Shown in pieces: positions 16,387 through 24,663 of a DNA stretch of 64,000 nt. Position numbers and translations under genes: made by a program. The stretch lies in assembly GCF_014836905.1 (NCBI RefSeq), contig NZ_JACSPZ010000011.1, forward strand, positions 1-64,000. The letters run 5' to 3'. The number at the start of each line of letters is the position of its first letter. Position 1 is the stretch's first letter. Below the pieces are notes generated by a model, which saw nothing but the letters and a program-made list of their open reading frames with translations, was not told where the DNA came from and ran no database searches. This DNA comes from Solibacillus faecavium. Lineage in GTDB: Bacteria; Bacillota; Bacilli; Bacillales_A; Planococcaceae.

Positions 16387-17634
16387 TTGGTAAACTCAGC
16401 AAGAACGTTGATAGCGTTAATTTTGATACTTTTTAATATTAATCCGTTGGTATCAAGTGCAAATAGCGCTAATCTTTTACCGTTTGAAGATGAAACGTTA
16501 GGGAGAAATAGTAGTGCTTATTTATCGACATACGAAGTTCCATCGATACAGATGAAAGAGGACTTTATTAAAGAAATTTCTACATATGCAATGAAAGCAA
16601 ATGAAAATTGGGGGATCCCTGCAAGCGCTATTATTGGAATGGCTATTATTGAAAGTGGTTATGGAACAACAAGAATAGCGATTAATGCCAATAATCTTTT
16701 CGGAATAAAAGTATGGGGATATAATCCGGAGAATGCTTGGCAGCTACAAGGGCAGCCTGATGAAGATTATGAACGGATACCTGTTCTAGCTGATTACGGA
16801 GAAGACCGCAAAATTTACGATGAAAGTAAAAGAAGAGATAACTGGTATCGTGCATTTAGTGCTTATAAAGAAGCGGTAAACTATTTAGCAGGCAACTTAC
16901 TAGTAAATCAGAGATATCTTTTCGCAAAAACAAATTATGATGAAAGAATTAAAAAGGGATGGAGTTTTGAGCGAGCATCCAAAGAATATCTCTACGATAT
17001 TGCGAATGCCGGATATAACCATTTGGGTGGTGAATATTATCGGAAGCAATTAGGTGAGTTAATGGATGAATGGGATTTATATCAGTATGACAATAAGAAA
17101 TTCAAAGACATAAGCGAACATTGGGCAGAGGAACAGATTATGTTCTTAGCTGAAAAGGGCTGGATCTCCGGCTATCCTGATGGTACATATAAACCGAATA
17201 TTACGATAACAAGAGCACAAGCTGCTGCTATTCTAAGTGAGTTTTTAGCGTTGCCCCCACTAAATAAAACAATTTCATTTATTGATGTGGAGAAGAGTTT
17301 TTGGGCATTAGAATCGATTCAGTTAGTAGCACAACATAAAATAATCAATGGCATTGGCGAAGGTCGTTTTTCCCCTCATACTATTTTAACAAGAGCGCAA
17401 ATGGCTCAGGTATTTTATAATGCAGGGTTCTATAGCCAATCTGCGAATAATGGTGAGAATTCATTTGATGATGTAAACAAATACTATTGGGCATATATTG
17501 CGATTGAAACGATGAAACAAGAAGGAATTATGGCTGGCTATACTATTAGCCGTTTTGGTCCGAACAATCCAGTAACAAGAGCACAAATGGCAGCTATGAT
17601 TTATCGTATTCATGAAAAAGGCTTAAACAAATAA
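16387..17634 (+). CDS. S-layer-homology glucosaminidase (cell-wall hydrolase)
   Basis: About 415 residues from TTG 16387, chosen because AAAGGAG lies about 9 nt upstream and this start gives a clean signal peptide (MVNSARTLIALILILFNINP). The catalytic domain (about residues 55-210) is of the LytD/mannosyl-glycoprotein glucosaminidase type: AIIGMAIIESGYGTTRIA holds the catalytic glutamate (about 89), followed by NNLFGIKVW. Three SLH repeats follow, each with the TRAQ motif (ITRAQAAAIL, LTRAQMAQVF, VTRAQMAAMI), which bind pyruvylated secondary wall polymer. It should cleave peptidoglycan glycan strands at the cell surface. Confidence 0.92.
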   Translation: MVNSARTLIALILILFNINPLVSSANSANLLPFEDETLGRNSSAYLSTYEVPSIQMKEDFIKEISTYAMKANENWGIPASAIIGMAIIESGYGTTRIAINANNLFGIKVWGYNPENAWQLQGQPDEDYERIPVLADYGEDRKIYDESKRRDNWYRAFSAYKEAVNYLAGNLLVNQRYLFAKTNYDERIKKGWSFERASKEYLYDIANAGYNHLGGEYYRKQLGELMDEWDLYQYDNKKFKDISEHWAEEQIMFLAEKGWISGYPDGTYKPNITITRAQAAAILSEFLALPPLNKTISFIDVEKSFWALESIQLVAQHKIINGIGEGRFSPHTILTRAQMAQVFYNAGFYSQSANNGENSFDDVNKYYWAYIAIETMKQEGIMAGYTISRFGPNNPVTRAQMAAMIYRIHEKGLNK

Positions 17635-17805
17635 ACCAACTACCAGCGCTATTCTGTATTAAGGATAAGCGTTCTTTTTCAATTAGAGCGTCACAAGATT
17701 GTGCTATAAATTGAAACCTTTTCCAAAATATACCGTCTGAATTTCAAATAGAGGGTTATTGTGGAATTTGCTCTTTACTTTTGAACTTAAGGGGAGGGTT
17801 ATATA

Positions 17806-18129
17806 ATGGGTTGGCTTACTATTGGTAGTCTTGTGCTAGGGGTTATTGCTTGGATACTTCCTGTTGTTAATATTTTTCGAAGCCATAACAATAATAATTG
17901 GGCAGTTCTTTCTATGCTAAGTATTAGTGCCTGTGTTATTTCGTTATACTTTCAACTACTATATAATAACTATTTAGTGAAAATTGAAGATTGGTCTGCT
18001 CTTATGGATACAAGTAGGGGAGTGGTAGTTGCAGGATCAGTACTTCTTGTTATTACACTCTTGTTAAACATCATGACATTCGTTGTATATCGTAATAGAA
18101 CGCCAAGAGTAGGTAGTAAAAAAATTTAG
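17806..18129 (+). CDS. three-helix membrane protein, conserved in Bacilli
   Basis: 107 residues with three transmembrane segments (about residues 5-23, 32-52 and 71-96). The segment WLTIGSLVLGVIAWILPVVN and the central KIEDWSALMDTSRGVV belong to a conserved Bacillus membrane family that, from memory, is often annotated 'cytochrome c oxidase subunit 4'. I see no evidence of oxidase function. The ATG follows AAGGGGAGGG. The gene converges on yidC2 across a shared terminator. Confidence 0.65.
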   Translation: MGWLTIGSLVLGVIAWILPVVNIFRSHNNNNWAVLSMLSISACVISLYFQLLYNNYLVKIEDWSALMDTSRGVVVAGSVLLVITLLLNIMTFVVYRNRTPRVGSKKI

Positions 18130-18147
18130 ATTAATGCAACTAACTAA

Positions 18148-18192
18148 AAAGTAGATGCTTCAGCATATGACATGTGAAGCATCTACTTTATT
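18148..18192. terminator. bidirectional terminator between converging genes
   Basis: AAAGTAGATGCTTC pairs with GAAGCATCTACTTT around an ACAT-containing loop. It is A-rich on one side and T-rich on the other, so it works on both strands. Confidence 0.85.
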
Positions 18193-18209
18193 TGTTTAGT
18201 TAATGGTTT

Positions 18210-18980
18210 TTATCCTTTAGTTTCCGGTTGCATGATTTGTGGTGGATATAGCCTTTGTCCAAGGAGCACTTGTAAGATAAGACATAGTCCGCCGACTGAC
18301 CAATACAACGGTAGAGCTGCTGGGGCATTAATAGAAAAAATCACAATCATTATCGGTGACAGTAATCCTATAAATCTTGTTTGCTTTTGCTGTTCGATTG
18401 GCATTGCAGATTGTGAAACTTTAAATTGAACAAAATATAATAATCCTGCTATTGCCGTGACAAATAAATCTGGCTGCCCAAGACTAAACCATAAAAATGA
18501 ATGGGTAGCAATTTCTTCTGAACTCGTAATGGCGTAGTATAAGCCCATTAGGAAAGGCATTTGAATAAGAAGTGGCAAACATCCGATATTTAAAGGATTG
18601 ATTTCATGCTTTTGATACACTTTCATCATATCCGCTTGTATCTTCTGTTTTTCTTCAAGATTTGTTGCTTCTTTAAGTTTTCGTTGAATTTCTTCTATTT
18701 CCGGCTTTGCCAACGCCATCTTCACTTTCATTTCCTGCTGCTTCTTCTGTTGCTTTAACATAAAAGGCATAATGATTAGTCGAATAATAATCGTCACAAT
18801 AATAATAGCGAAGCCGTAGTTATCACCCAATATTCCAGCAAGTCCATCTAAACTGCTTATAAACGGATTAACAAAGACTTTTTGAAAGGTGCCATCGCCA
18901 TTACTTTGTTGGCAACCAGATAAGAATAATGCACTTAATGCAATTCCCATATATAAAAATAAATTTTTTGATTTGAACAC
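18210..18980 (-). CDS. yidC2: membrane protein insertase YidC2 (SpoIIIJ/YqjG family)
   Basis: 256 residues. The lipobox LFLSGC (Cys about 23) shows the lipoprotein form typical of Gram-positive YidC. The core has five transmembrane helices, with the conserved groove arginine in TM1 (IIIRLIIMPFMLKQQKKQQE) and NPLNIGCLPLLIQMPFLMGL leading into TM2. It inserts membrane proteins with or without SecYEG. The start is GTG 18980 with AGGAGG 7 nt upstream. A 95-codon MifM-like ORF ends 24 nt upstream, and the binding site can be sequestered by pairing with the end of that ORF. By analogy with B. subtilis mifM-yidC2, this should be the inducible second YidC. Confidence 0.93.
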   Translation of the reverse strand: MFKSKNLFLYMGIALSALFLSGCQQSNGDGTFQKVFVNPFISSLDGLAGILGDNYGFAIIIVTIIIRLIIMPFMLKQQKKQQEMKVKMALAKPEIEEIQRKLKEATNLEEKQKIQADMMKVYQKHEINPLNIGCLPLLIQMPFLMGLYYAITSSEEIATHSFLWFSLGQPDLFVTAIAGLLYFVQFKVSQSAMPIEQQKQTRFIGLLSPIMIVIFSINAPAALPLYWSVGGLCLILQVLLGQRLYPPQIMQPETKG

Positions 18981-19029
18981 TCTATTTCCTCCTAGTAACG
19001 ATCTTTAAATGATTGTAGGAAGTATAGAG
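18980..19029 (-). promoter_or_regulatory. mRNA hairpin sequestering the yidC2 ribosome binding site
   Basis: On the minus-strand transcript, CUCUAUACUUCCU (19029 to 19017, within the last codons of the upstream ORF) pairs with AGGAAAUAGAG (18990 to 18980). This gives 6 bp, a 2-nt bulge and 5 bp, burying part of the Shine-Dalgarno and the first base of the GUG start. The 5' arm begins 2 nt after the last codon of the DEEGD block, where a stalled ribosome would hold it open. Confidence 0.7.
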
Positions 19030-19292
19030 ATGTCGCCCTCCTCATCGGAGTACTCGTATCTTTTCGTTGATCTTTGTAGCCAAACGATAACAGGGGAAGT
19101 AATAAACAAATTTTCATTAATTACGATTTGTGTTAATGTATTGAGCTGATCATAGATCGGGTAACTTATTTCAAAATATGTAAAATATCCCTTTGAAAAT
19201 AGAATATAAACTAAAGCAAAATTTAGTAAAATACTTGAGTATACCGTAAGCGTGACGGGTAGATTCATAAATTCGAGCAATATATCTAACAA
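19005..19292 (-). CDS. mifM: MifM-like translation-arrest leader peptide upstream of yidC2
   Basis: 95 codons from TTG 19292, chosen because GAGGTG is 7 nt upstream; the GTG at 19301 overlaps that site. The N-terminal region has one strong transmembrane segment (about residues 14-32, TVYSSILLNFALVYILFS). The C-terminal tail reads SPVIVWLQRSTKRYEYSDEE then GDISILPTII. B. subtilis MifM is also about 95 residues, with an N-terminal membrane segment that is a YidC substrate and an arrest tail of the form RITTWI...DEEDAG directly upstream of yidC2. Size, order, W-to-DEE spacing and the downstream hairpin all match, although sequence similarity is low. It should act as a sensor of YidC capacity. 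Confidence 0.75.
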   Translation of the reverse strand: MLDILLEFMNLPVTLTVYSSILLNFALVYILFSKGYFTYFEISYPIYDQLNTLTQIVINENLFITSPVIVWLQRSTKRYEYSDEEGDISILPTII

Positions 19293-19432
19293 TGAAAACA
19301 CCTCAATATAAATTCGTATAATCTTATTACGTTTAACGCTAAGAAAAGTTTCAACATTTAATACAGTTTATGGAAATGATGTTTATAAAATAAGGGTTGT
19401 TTAAATAATATTGAAAAGATTGAGGAGCATTC

Positions 19433-19460
19433 AAAAACCTCCAATTAAATTAACTGGAGG
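19433..19460 (-). terminator. rho-independent terminator, minus strand
   Basis: On the minus strand CCTCCAGTTAA pairs with TTAATTGGAGG and is followed by TTTTTG. It ends the gene at 19478-20002. Confidence 0.8.
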
Positions 19461-19477
19461 CATGCTGCATTTAGAAC

Positions 19478-20002
19478 TTAATTGGACTTTGCCATTAACG
19501 AAAGTACAATACTTAAAATTGCATAAATCACTTGTATAATGAAAACAATGATTATGAGTACTCGACCTTTAGATACTTTCTTATTCCCGAATATCCATGG
19601 ATATAATAGCATCATTGAAACGATCGGGATGATACATAGTAAAAGTAAAATGATTGCTAGATTATATTCTAATCCTATGAATACAAAGAATAGTATATAG
19701 TAGGCAACCTGTAATGCAAAGAAGAGTATACTGAAAGGGAATTGTCCCTTGAGAAAGAATTTCTTATAAGCAAAGATCCAAACAACTAATAAAATAATAG
19801 CAATTGATTCTACTATTAAAAGTAAAGGTGAGTTGATAGCGAAAAACCCTAGTACTAATAAAATGACAATACCAAATAGTTGAGCTTTAGCAGTATTTTT
19901 CATATTCGCAGACGTCCAGATCAATACTAAAATTATGCTTAAGAGCGGTGAAAATAACAATAAATAAATTAGACTTGCATCTAAAAACGATAGACCATCC
20001 AT
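19478..20002 (-). CDS. six-helix membrane protein, unknown function
   Basis: 174 residues from ATG 20002, chosen for the AAGGAG about 8 nt upstream; the longer frame to 20023 has no site. About six transmembrane segments cover most of the sequence, with short basic loops (AYKKFFLKGQF, GNKKVSKGR). I see no transporter or enzyme motif. It is monocistronic, with its own terminator. Confidence 0.65.
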   Translation of the reverse strand: MDGLSFLDASLIYLLLFSPLLSIILVLIWTSANMKNTAKAQLFGIVILLVLGFFAINSPLLLIVESIAIILLVVWIFAYKKFFLKGQFPFSILFFALQVAYYILFFVFIGLEYNLAIILLLLCIIPIVSMMLLYPWIFGNKKVSKGRVLIIIVFIIQVIYAILSIVLSLMAKSN

Positions 20003-20217
20003 AAAAACACTCCTTCCTTCCAACCTATGCCCACTACTTATATGTAGAACGACTTAAAAACGTTATTAGAATAGTTAAATACATATGTAAATAATCGGAA
20101 CTTATCCATTAATAAGACATATAAGGTGATAGAGTATGGATATAATAGTGTTAATAAAAGCTTATATTAAATTCTTCTCGAGTACAATAGAACAAATAAT
20201 TTAAAGGAGCTAAGGTA

Positions 20218-20544
20218 ATGCCTGTGTATAATAAATTAGTAAGAGATAAGATTTTAGAGTTTATCGAATCAGATGGGCTGGCTTATAATGCTCGAATACT
20301 AGAGCCGAGTGAGATTTTAAGTGAAGTTAAGGAGAAAATGATTGAAGAAGCTAAAGAGTTTCGTGCAACAGAAACTGTTCATGAAAGCGTTGAAGAATTA
20401 GCAGATATATTAGAGTTATTACATACAGCACTTAGTGTATTAGGTGTGACTTATGAAGAGTTAGATGAAGTACGGCAGCAAAAAAAGGAAAATCGTGGAG
20501 GGTTTGAAAAAGCAATTTATTTGGTTAATGTAGAAGACAAGTAA
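20218..20544 (+). CDS. MazG-like/HisE-like nucleotide pyrophosphohydrolase
   Basis: 108 residues. The N-terminus YNKLVRDKILEFIESDG is the signature of a small all-alpha NTP pyrophosphohydrolase family usually annotated phosphoribosyl-ATP pyrophosphohydrolase-like. The metal-binding helix pair is visible as MIEEAKEFRAT and ESVEELADILELLHT (ExxE...ExxD arrangement). It lies far from any his gene, so house-cleaning of non-canonical nucleotides is more likely than histidine synthesis. The ATG follows AAAGGAG. Confidence 0.85.
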   Translation: MPVYNKLVRDKILEFIESDGLAYNARILEPSEILSEVKEKMIEEAKEFRATETVHESVEELADILELLHTALSVLGVTYEELDEVRQQKKENRGGFEKAIYLVNVEDK

Positions 20545-20696
20545 TCTGCGTTAAAGTGATGGGCTCTATAGAGGAATAGTGTTGGTAGTAGATAGCCTTT
20601 TAATAAAGGTTTACTAATTCAGATGTTTTTTTTCTTGTATTTTTGAAATTTGGATATGTAATTTAAATTATTTTATAGGGATATGGGGTAATTATC

Positions 20697-21185
20697 TTGA
20701 GCATTAGAGAAATAAATGAAGAAAATAGAGAAAAGGTTGTTTCATTTTTTAGAGAGCATTGGGGTAGTTCTGAAATGGTCATTTCATCAGGTATTTATCA
20801 GTGCGAAAAATTAAACGGTTTTATTTTTGAAGAAAATAACGAGATTATTGGTTTGGTTACATACGTTATTAAAGGTTATGAAAATGAAATAGAAATTATT
20901 TCACTGGATAGCCATACAGAAGGAAAAGGTATTGGCTCTGCCTTAATCGGGAAAATAGAAAACATAGCAAAACAAAAACAAATACAGATTGTAAGTTTAA
21001 TCACTACAAATGATAATTTGAACGCTTTAAAATTTTATCAAAAAAGAGGTTACAGAATTATTTCTGTTAACTCTGATGCTGTAAACAAGGCACGAAAATT
21101 AAAACCTTCGATCCCTTTAATCGGTAATGACGGAATTCCATTAAAGGACGAATTAATACTTAAGAAAATAATAGCAGATAATTAA
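20697..21185 (+). CDS. GNAT-family N-acetyltransferase
   Basis: 162 residues from TTG 20697 (GGGG about 8 nt upstream). The acetyl-CoA-binding motif A is clear, IISLDSHTEGKGIGSALIGK (Q/RxxGxG/A form: TEGKGIGSA), followed by motif B, TTNDNLNALKFYQKRGYRII. The substrate is unknown. It ends in a GCGCGATTCT-type hairpin. Confidence 0.85.
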   Translation: MSIREINEENREKVVSFFREHWGSSEMVISSGIYQCEKLNGFIFEENNEIIGLVTYVIKGYENEIEIISLDSHTEGKGIGSALIGKIENIAKQKQIQIVSLITTNDNLNALKFYQKRGYRIISVNSDAVNKARKLKPSIPLIGNDGIPLKDELILKKIIADN

Positions 21186-21215
21186 GAAGAAGAAATAATT
21201 GAACCAAAGAAATTT

Positions 21216-21257
21216 ATGAGCGCGATTCTCTAACAAGAATCAGTGCTCATTTTTTAT
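21216..21257 (+). terminator. GCGCGATTCT-family hairpin terminator, copy 1
   Basis: GAGCGCGATTCT pairs with AGAATC-A-GTGCTC (one bulged A, one G-T) and is followed by ATTTTTTATTT. The same stem recurs after unrelated genes at 22941, 53149 and 57140. Confidence 0.8.
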
Positions 21258-21311
21258 TTAAGGCTACCTAACAATGATTATAAATGTTATACTTTTCCAT
21301 ATTTGAGAGGG

Positions 21312-21403
21312 GGTACTAGTCCAATGGTAAACAATTAATCTGAGAAAATCTTAATTTATTTTATTTAATATAAGATAAACATGAAGATTTTCTCTTTTAT
21401 CTT
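21312..21403 (+). promoter_or_regulatory. possible leader peptide and alternative hairpins before the MBL-fold gene
   Basis: GAGAGGGGG (21305-21313) is followed by a four-codon ORF, ATG GTA AAC AAT TAA (21324-21338). Then GAGAAAATCTT (21342-21352) can pair with AAGATTTTCTC (21384-21394), ahead of a T-rich run. A competing pair, AAGATAAA (21372-21379) with TTTATCTT (21396-21403), encloses the second arm. This resembles an attenuator, but AT-rich DNA makes chance pairing likely. Confidence 0.3.
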
Positions 21404-21430
21404 ACTAATATTTAGAAAAGAGGAAATAAC

Positions 21431-22279
21431 ATGTTAAATAAATTCAGCGAAACTATTTTTTATATGCCCAATCAAGATGAAAATGACCGACCGACATTAG
21501 GACTGGTTTGTGGTGACCAGTACAGTCTAATAATAGACTGTGGTAACTCAACTCAGCATGCAAAGGAATTTATACTAGAAATTGAGAAGCTAAATGTTCC
21601 TCCAGTGAAATATGCGGTAATTACCCATGCACATTGGGACCATTTCCTAGGCATGAATGAATTTGATGCAACTATTATTGTTAATAGTCAAACAAACGAA
21701 TTACTAAAAACATGGCAAAGTTACACATTTGACGACAGTTCACTACAAACATATGCGCGGACAAAATTGATGAGCGCTAAGTGTATTGAGATTATTCAAG
21801 AAGAAATTCCAAATAGAGATAGCTTTAAATTAAATTCTCCACAAATAATTTTTGAAAAAACGTTAACGCTTGATCTAGGTAATAAAATTTGTGTGCTTGA
21901 AAAAATTAATAGTACTCATTCAGACGATGCGACCATCATTTATATCCCAGATGAAAAAGTCCTTTTTTTAGGGGATTGTGTATATGGTACAACGACCAAT
22001 TCTCTGTTCCAATATAAGCAACCTTTATTATTACCCATGATTGAAGACATTCAAAAATATAATGCTGAAGCATTTCTGCTAGGTCATGAATCAATTTGCG
22101 ATTTGGAGGAAATGACGACGTTTTGGAGAGAGTTAAAAGCAGCAAGTGAAGCGGTTGAATCATCTTCAATAGAAGATGCAATAGAGTCCTTCAAGCTCGA
22201 AAATAACAGAACTCCAAATGATGATGAGTTGTTCTTTATAAAAGCATTTGTAAATAACCAGATTATCCGATCACAATAA
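21431..22279 (+). CDS. MBL-fold metallo-hydrolase
   Basis: 282 residues. The metal-binding motif THAHWDHFLG (HxHxDH) is at about residues 65-74, with later ligands in INSTHSDDATIIY and in VLFLGDCVYG (Asp), and LGHES as the final histidine. It is a zinc- or iron-dependent hydrolase. The C-terminal helical tail (SIEDAIESFKLENNRTPND) may be an accessory element. The substrate is unknown. GAGGAAATAAC precedes the ATG. The isochorismatase-like gene follows at 89 bp. Confidence 0.87.
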   Translation: MLNKFSETIFYMPNQDENDRPTLGLVCGDQYSLIIDCGNSTQHAKEFILEIEKLNVPPVKYAVITHAHWDHFLGMNEFDATIIVNSQTNELLKTWQSYTFDDSSLQTYARTKLMSAKCIEIIQEEIPNRDSFKLNSPQIIFEKTLTLDLGNKICVLEKINSTHSDDATIIYIPDEKVLFLGDCVYGTTTNSLFQYKQPLLLPMIEDIQKYNAEAFLLGHESICDLEEMTTFWRELKAASEAVESSSIEDAIESFKLENNRTPNDDELFFIKAFVNNQIIRSQ

Positions 22280-22367
22280 ATTTAGTACATTATCTACTTA
22301 TTGGGTGGCGACGATTGGCCATGAGGGGGAACTTAAATTTCGTCACATATTTGAAAGGGGTAATTAT

Positions 22368-22925
22368 TTGAATCAAATATTATTAATTATTGATGCACAA
22401 CAAGAATTAATTGATGGTAATCAAAAAGTTAAGCCGGTTTTCAATAAAGAGCTACTTGTTAGGAATATTAATAAAGTGATTGAAAAAGCAAGAGATACAG
22501 ATGTTCCAGTTGTTTTTATAAGGGATCTTGATGTTGCTGAGGGAAAAGGTGATGGATTTCAAATTCACAATGAAATTAATGTTCCCACTGAAGCAAAGTT
22601 TTTCGATAAAGCTGCAACAAACTCCTTTTATGGAACGGGTCTTTTAGAGTATTTAAAATCACAACATGTTAAACACCTTGTGATTATGGGCTGTGAAACA
22701 CAGCATTGTATTGATAGCGCGGTGAGGACAGCAACTATAAGTGGGTTTGATGTAACATTAGTTGGTGATGGCCATTCAACAGTAGGCAATGATGTATTAA
22801 GTGCAGAACAAATTATAAAACATCATAATGCTACACTTCACGGTCATTATAACGTTGATCATTTTTCAATTGTCAGAAATTCAGAAGAAGACTTGTTTAG
22901 TCCAACTCACGATTCATATAGGTAA
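22368..22925 (+). CDS. isochorismatase-family cysteine hydrolase
   Basis: 185 residues from TTG 22368, chosen for AAAGGGG about 8 nt upstream; the ORF upstream of it has no site. The family triad is visible: Asp in LLIIDAQQELIDG, a conserved lysine region (FFDKAATNSFYGTGLLEYL), and the nucleophile Cys in LVIMGCETQHCIDSAVRTA. Members hydrolyse amides or isochorismate; without a siderophore locus nearby an amidase such as a nicotinamidase relative is more likely. It ends in a GCGCGATTCT hairpin. Confidence 0.88.
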   Translation: MNQILLIIDAQQELIDGNQKVKPVFNKELLVRNINKVIEKARDTDVPVVFIRDLDVAEGKGDGFQIHNEINVPTEAKFFDKAATNSFYGTGLLEYLKSQHVKHLVIMGCETQHCIDSAVRTATISGFDVTLVGDGHSTVGNDVLSAEQIIKHHNATLHGHYNVDHFSIVRNSEEDLFSPTHDSYR

Positions 22926-22940
22926 TTATTTTAAATTTTT

Positions 22941-22985
22941 AGACGTGCGCGATTCTGCAAACAAGGATCAGCGCTCGTTTTCATT
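22941..22985 (+). terminator. GCGCGATTCT-family hairpin terminator, copy 2
   Basis: ACGTGCGCGATTCT...GGATCAGCGCTCGT: GCGCGATTC pairs with GGATC-A-GCGC around GCAAACAA, followed by TTTTC. It follows the isochorismatase-like gene. Confidence 0.75.
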
Positions 22986-23035
22986 AATGGACATAGTACT
23001 AATAGAACATTAAGCTACATACAAAGGAGAAAGTT

Positions 23036-23563
23036 ATGATTGTTTATACCGTACAAAAACTATCAGCCTATAAATTAATGCGAGAACAGGGTTACTTAAC
23101 AGGAGATATTAAATACTCAATGTTTCCAGAGGCATATCAGTGGATGATGGAGCAAATGGAAAAGCGGCTTCCTAATTATAAAAGCGAGGTACCGCCAATA
23201 TGGGTATGGGAACGTCGAGTTAATCGCAATGAAAAGGCACTTTTTAAAAAGGGAACAAAAGGCGTCATTTTAAAGTTAGATATCCCCCAAGAAAGCATTC
23301 TTTGGTCGCCATTTGAAGAATGGCATACTATCTTAAACGAAAGTCCAATCACATTTGATGAAATGGAATGGGAAGAATTTGAAAAAAGTGATTTTCCTAT
23401 ACAAGATGTAAAAGATACATGGGAGAGGTTATTTGATATGGATTGGCTTGCAAGTCGCCCTAAAGAATGGGCTGGTGATTTCAATGATGAATGGATGCAA
23501 GGTGTTACTCCCAAAATTACAATGGATCAAATTGTCAAAGTAGAACGATTTATTGCGAAATAG
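23036..23563 (+). CDS. DUF3841-like protein
   Basis: 175 residues, soluble and acidic. MIVYTVQKLSAYKLMREQGY, the PPIWVWER motif and VILKLDIPQESILWSPFEEW match the pattern of the uncharacterised DUF3841 family. The gene follows the GCGCGATTCT hairpin and has its own AAAGGAG 8 nt before the ATG. No partner can be inferred. Confidence 0.65.
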   Translation: MIVYTVQKLSAYKLMREQGYLTGDIKYSMFPEAYQWMMEQMEKRLPNYKSEVPPIWVWERRVNRNEKALFKKGTKGVILKLDIPQESILWSPFEEWHTILNESPITFDEMEWEEFEKSDFPIQDVKDTWERLFDMDWLASRPKEWAGDFNDEWMQGVTPKITMDQIVKVERFIAK

Positions 23564-23656
23564 GATTTTTATAATTTGGATGGATATGTGAATCGGAACT
23601 AAATATTCTTTTTGTGATAAGATAATGGGAATAAGTCTATGTTTTAGGAGGACCAT

Positions 23657-23938
23657 ATGAGCTTGATAGCGCAACATCCTTATATAAAAGTAGAAAGAAA
23701 AGTAACAGGTATTGAACAGGTTGAAATTGAGCATGAACGAATTATTTACTTATACATGGATAAGGTCATTACGCAGCATAGGGAGTTTCCGATTAAGGTG
23801 GTAACGGATTTTTCTTTTCGGGGAATTGGAAATCAAGGTGGTATTCTCTATTTACACACGTTACTAGGTGTATATACGTATAATGTGAAATCTTCACCAG
23901 AAGCTTTTATCACAGCATATAGAGAATATTTCAAGTAA
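23657..23938 (+). CDS. small conserved protein, unknown
   Basis: 93 residues with alternating short strands (YIKVERKV, QVEIEHERIIYLYMDKVIT, LLGVYTYNV) and a C-terminal helix, PEAFITAYREYFK. The pattern suggests a small PH-like or beta-sandwich fold, but I cannot name a family. AGGAGG at 23647-23652 precedes the ATG at 23657, a short gap. It stands alone. Confidence 0.55.
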   Translation: MSLIAQHPYIKVERKVTGIEQVEIEHERIIYLYMDKVITQHREFPIKVVTDFSFRGIGNQGGILYLHTLLGVYTYNVKSSPEAFITAYREYFK

Positions 23939-24152
23939 ATAGTTTTCTACTACAAGCGGACTTTATAGAAGTTCGTTTTTTTGTATGCAGGTTGTTTTGC
24001 AATAATTAAGACCCACACGTACAGCTAGTTATTATCATTGAATAAAATAGATAAAAAAGTTACAATTTATGGTAATGAATTTAGTGAGGGGTGGGTTCTT
24101 TTCGTATGTGAAGGCGATGGAAGATAATGTGAGGTAATGGAGCTTATCCTTA

Positions 24153-24557
24153 ATGCAATATAAGATTTGGAATGGGGCATCCGCTATTGTCATTAAAGAT
24201 AATAGTGTACTAATGGTAAGGGCGAAGAATTCAAATAGTTGGAGTGTTCCTTCAGGTGAAGTAGAGGTTGACGAAACAGCAAAGGAAACGTGTATACGTG
24301 AAATTTCAGAAGAAACGGGTTATGAAGCTAAGGTAGTGAAAGCATTACATACGAAAAACACCATTATCAAAGATTATAAAGTCACAACACAATATTTCTT
24401 ATGTGAAGTTACAGGTGGGGCAATTCAATATCAAGATCCTGATGATGAAATTGAAGAAATCTCCTGGATAAATAGCAGTGAAATTTCAAATATTATACAT
24501 GCTTATCCTGAGGATCAAGAAATTATTGAGAAATTATTATTAAGTATAAATTCTTGA
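24153..24557 (+). CDS. Nudix hydrolase
   Basis: 134 residues. The Nudix box is complete: GEVEVDETAKETCIREISEE followed by TG (GX5EX7REUXEEXGU), at about residues 38-60. Length and N-terminus suit an 8-oxo-dGTPase or related house-cleaning pyrophosphatase; the substrate cannot be assigned. This is the first of two intact Nudix genes in the window (the other at 52704), alongside two Nudix remnants. Confidence 0.88.
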   Translation: MQYKIWNGASAIVIKDNSVLMVRAKNSNSWSVPSGEVEVDETAKETCIREISEETGYEAKVVKALHTKNTIIKDYKVTTQYFLCEVTGGAIQYQDPDDEIEEISWINSSEISNIIHAYPEDQEIIEKLLLSINS

Positions 24558-24663
24558 ACAAGAAACTTTTTAGCTTCTAAAGTGGAGTAATAAAGAATAA
24601 TGATTTTCAATATTTGAAGTAATCGAGTTAATGAACATTTTACTGTAGAAAGGATTTTCGTAA

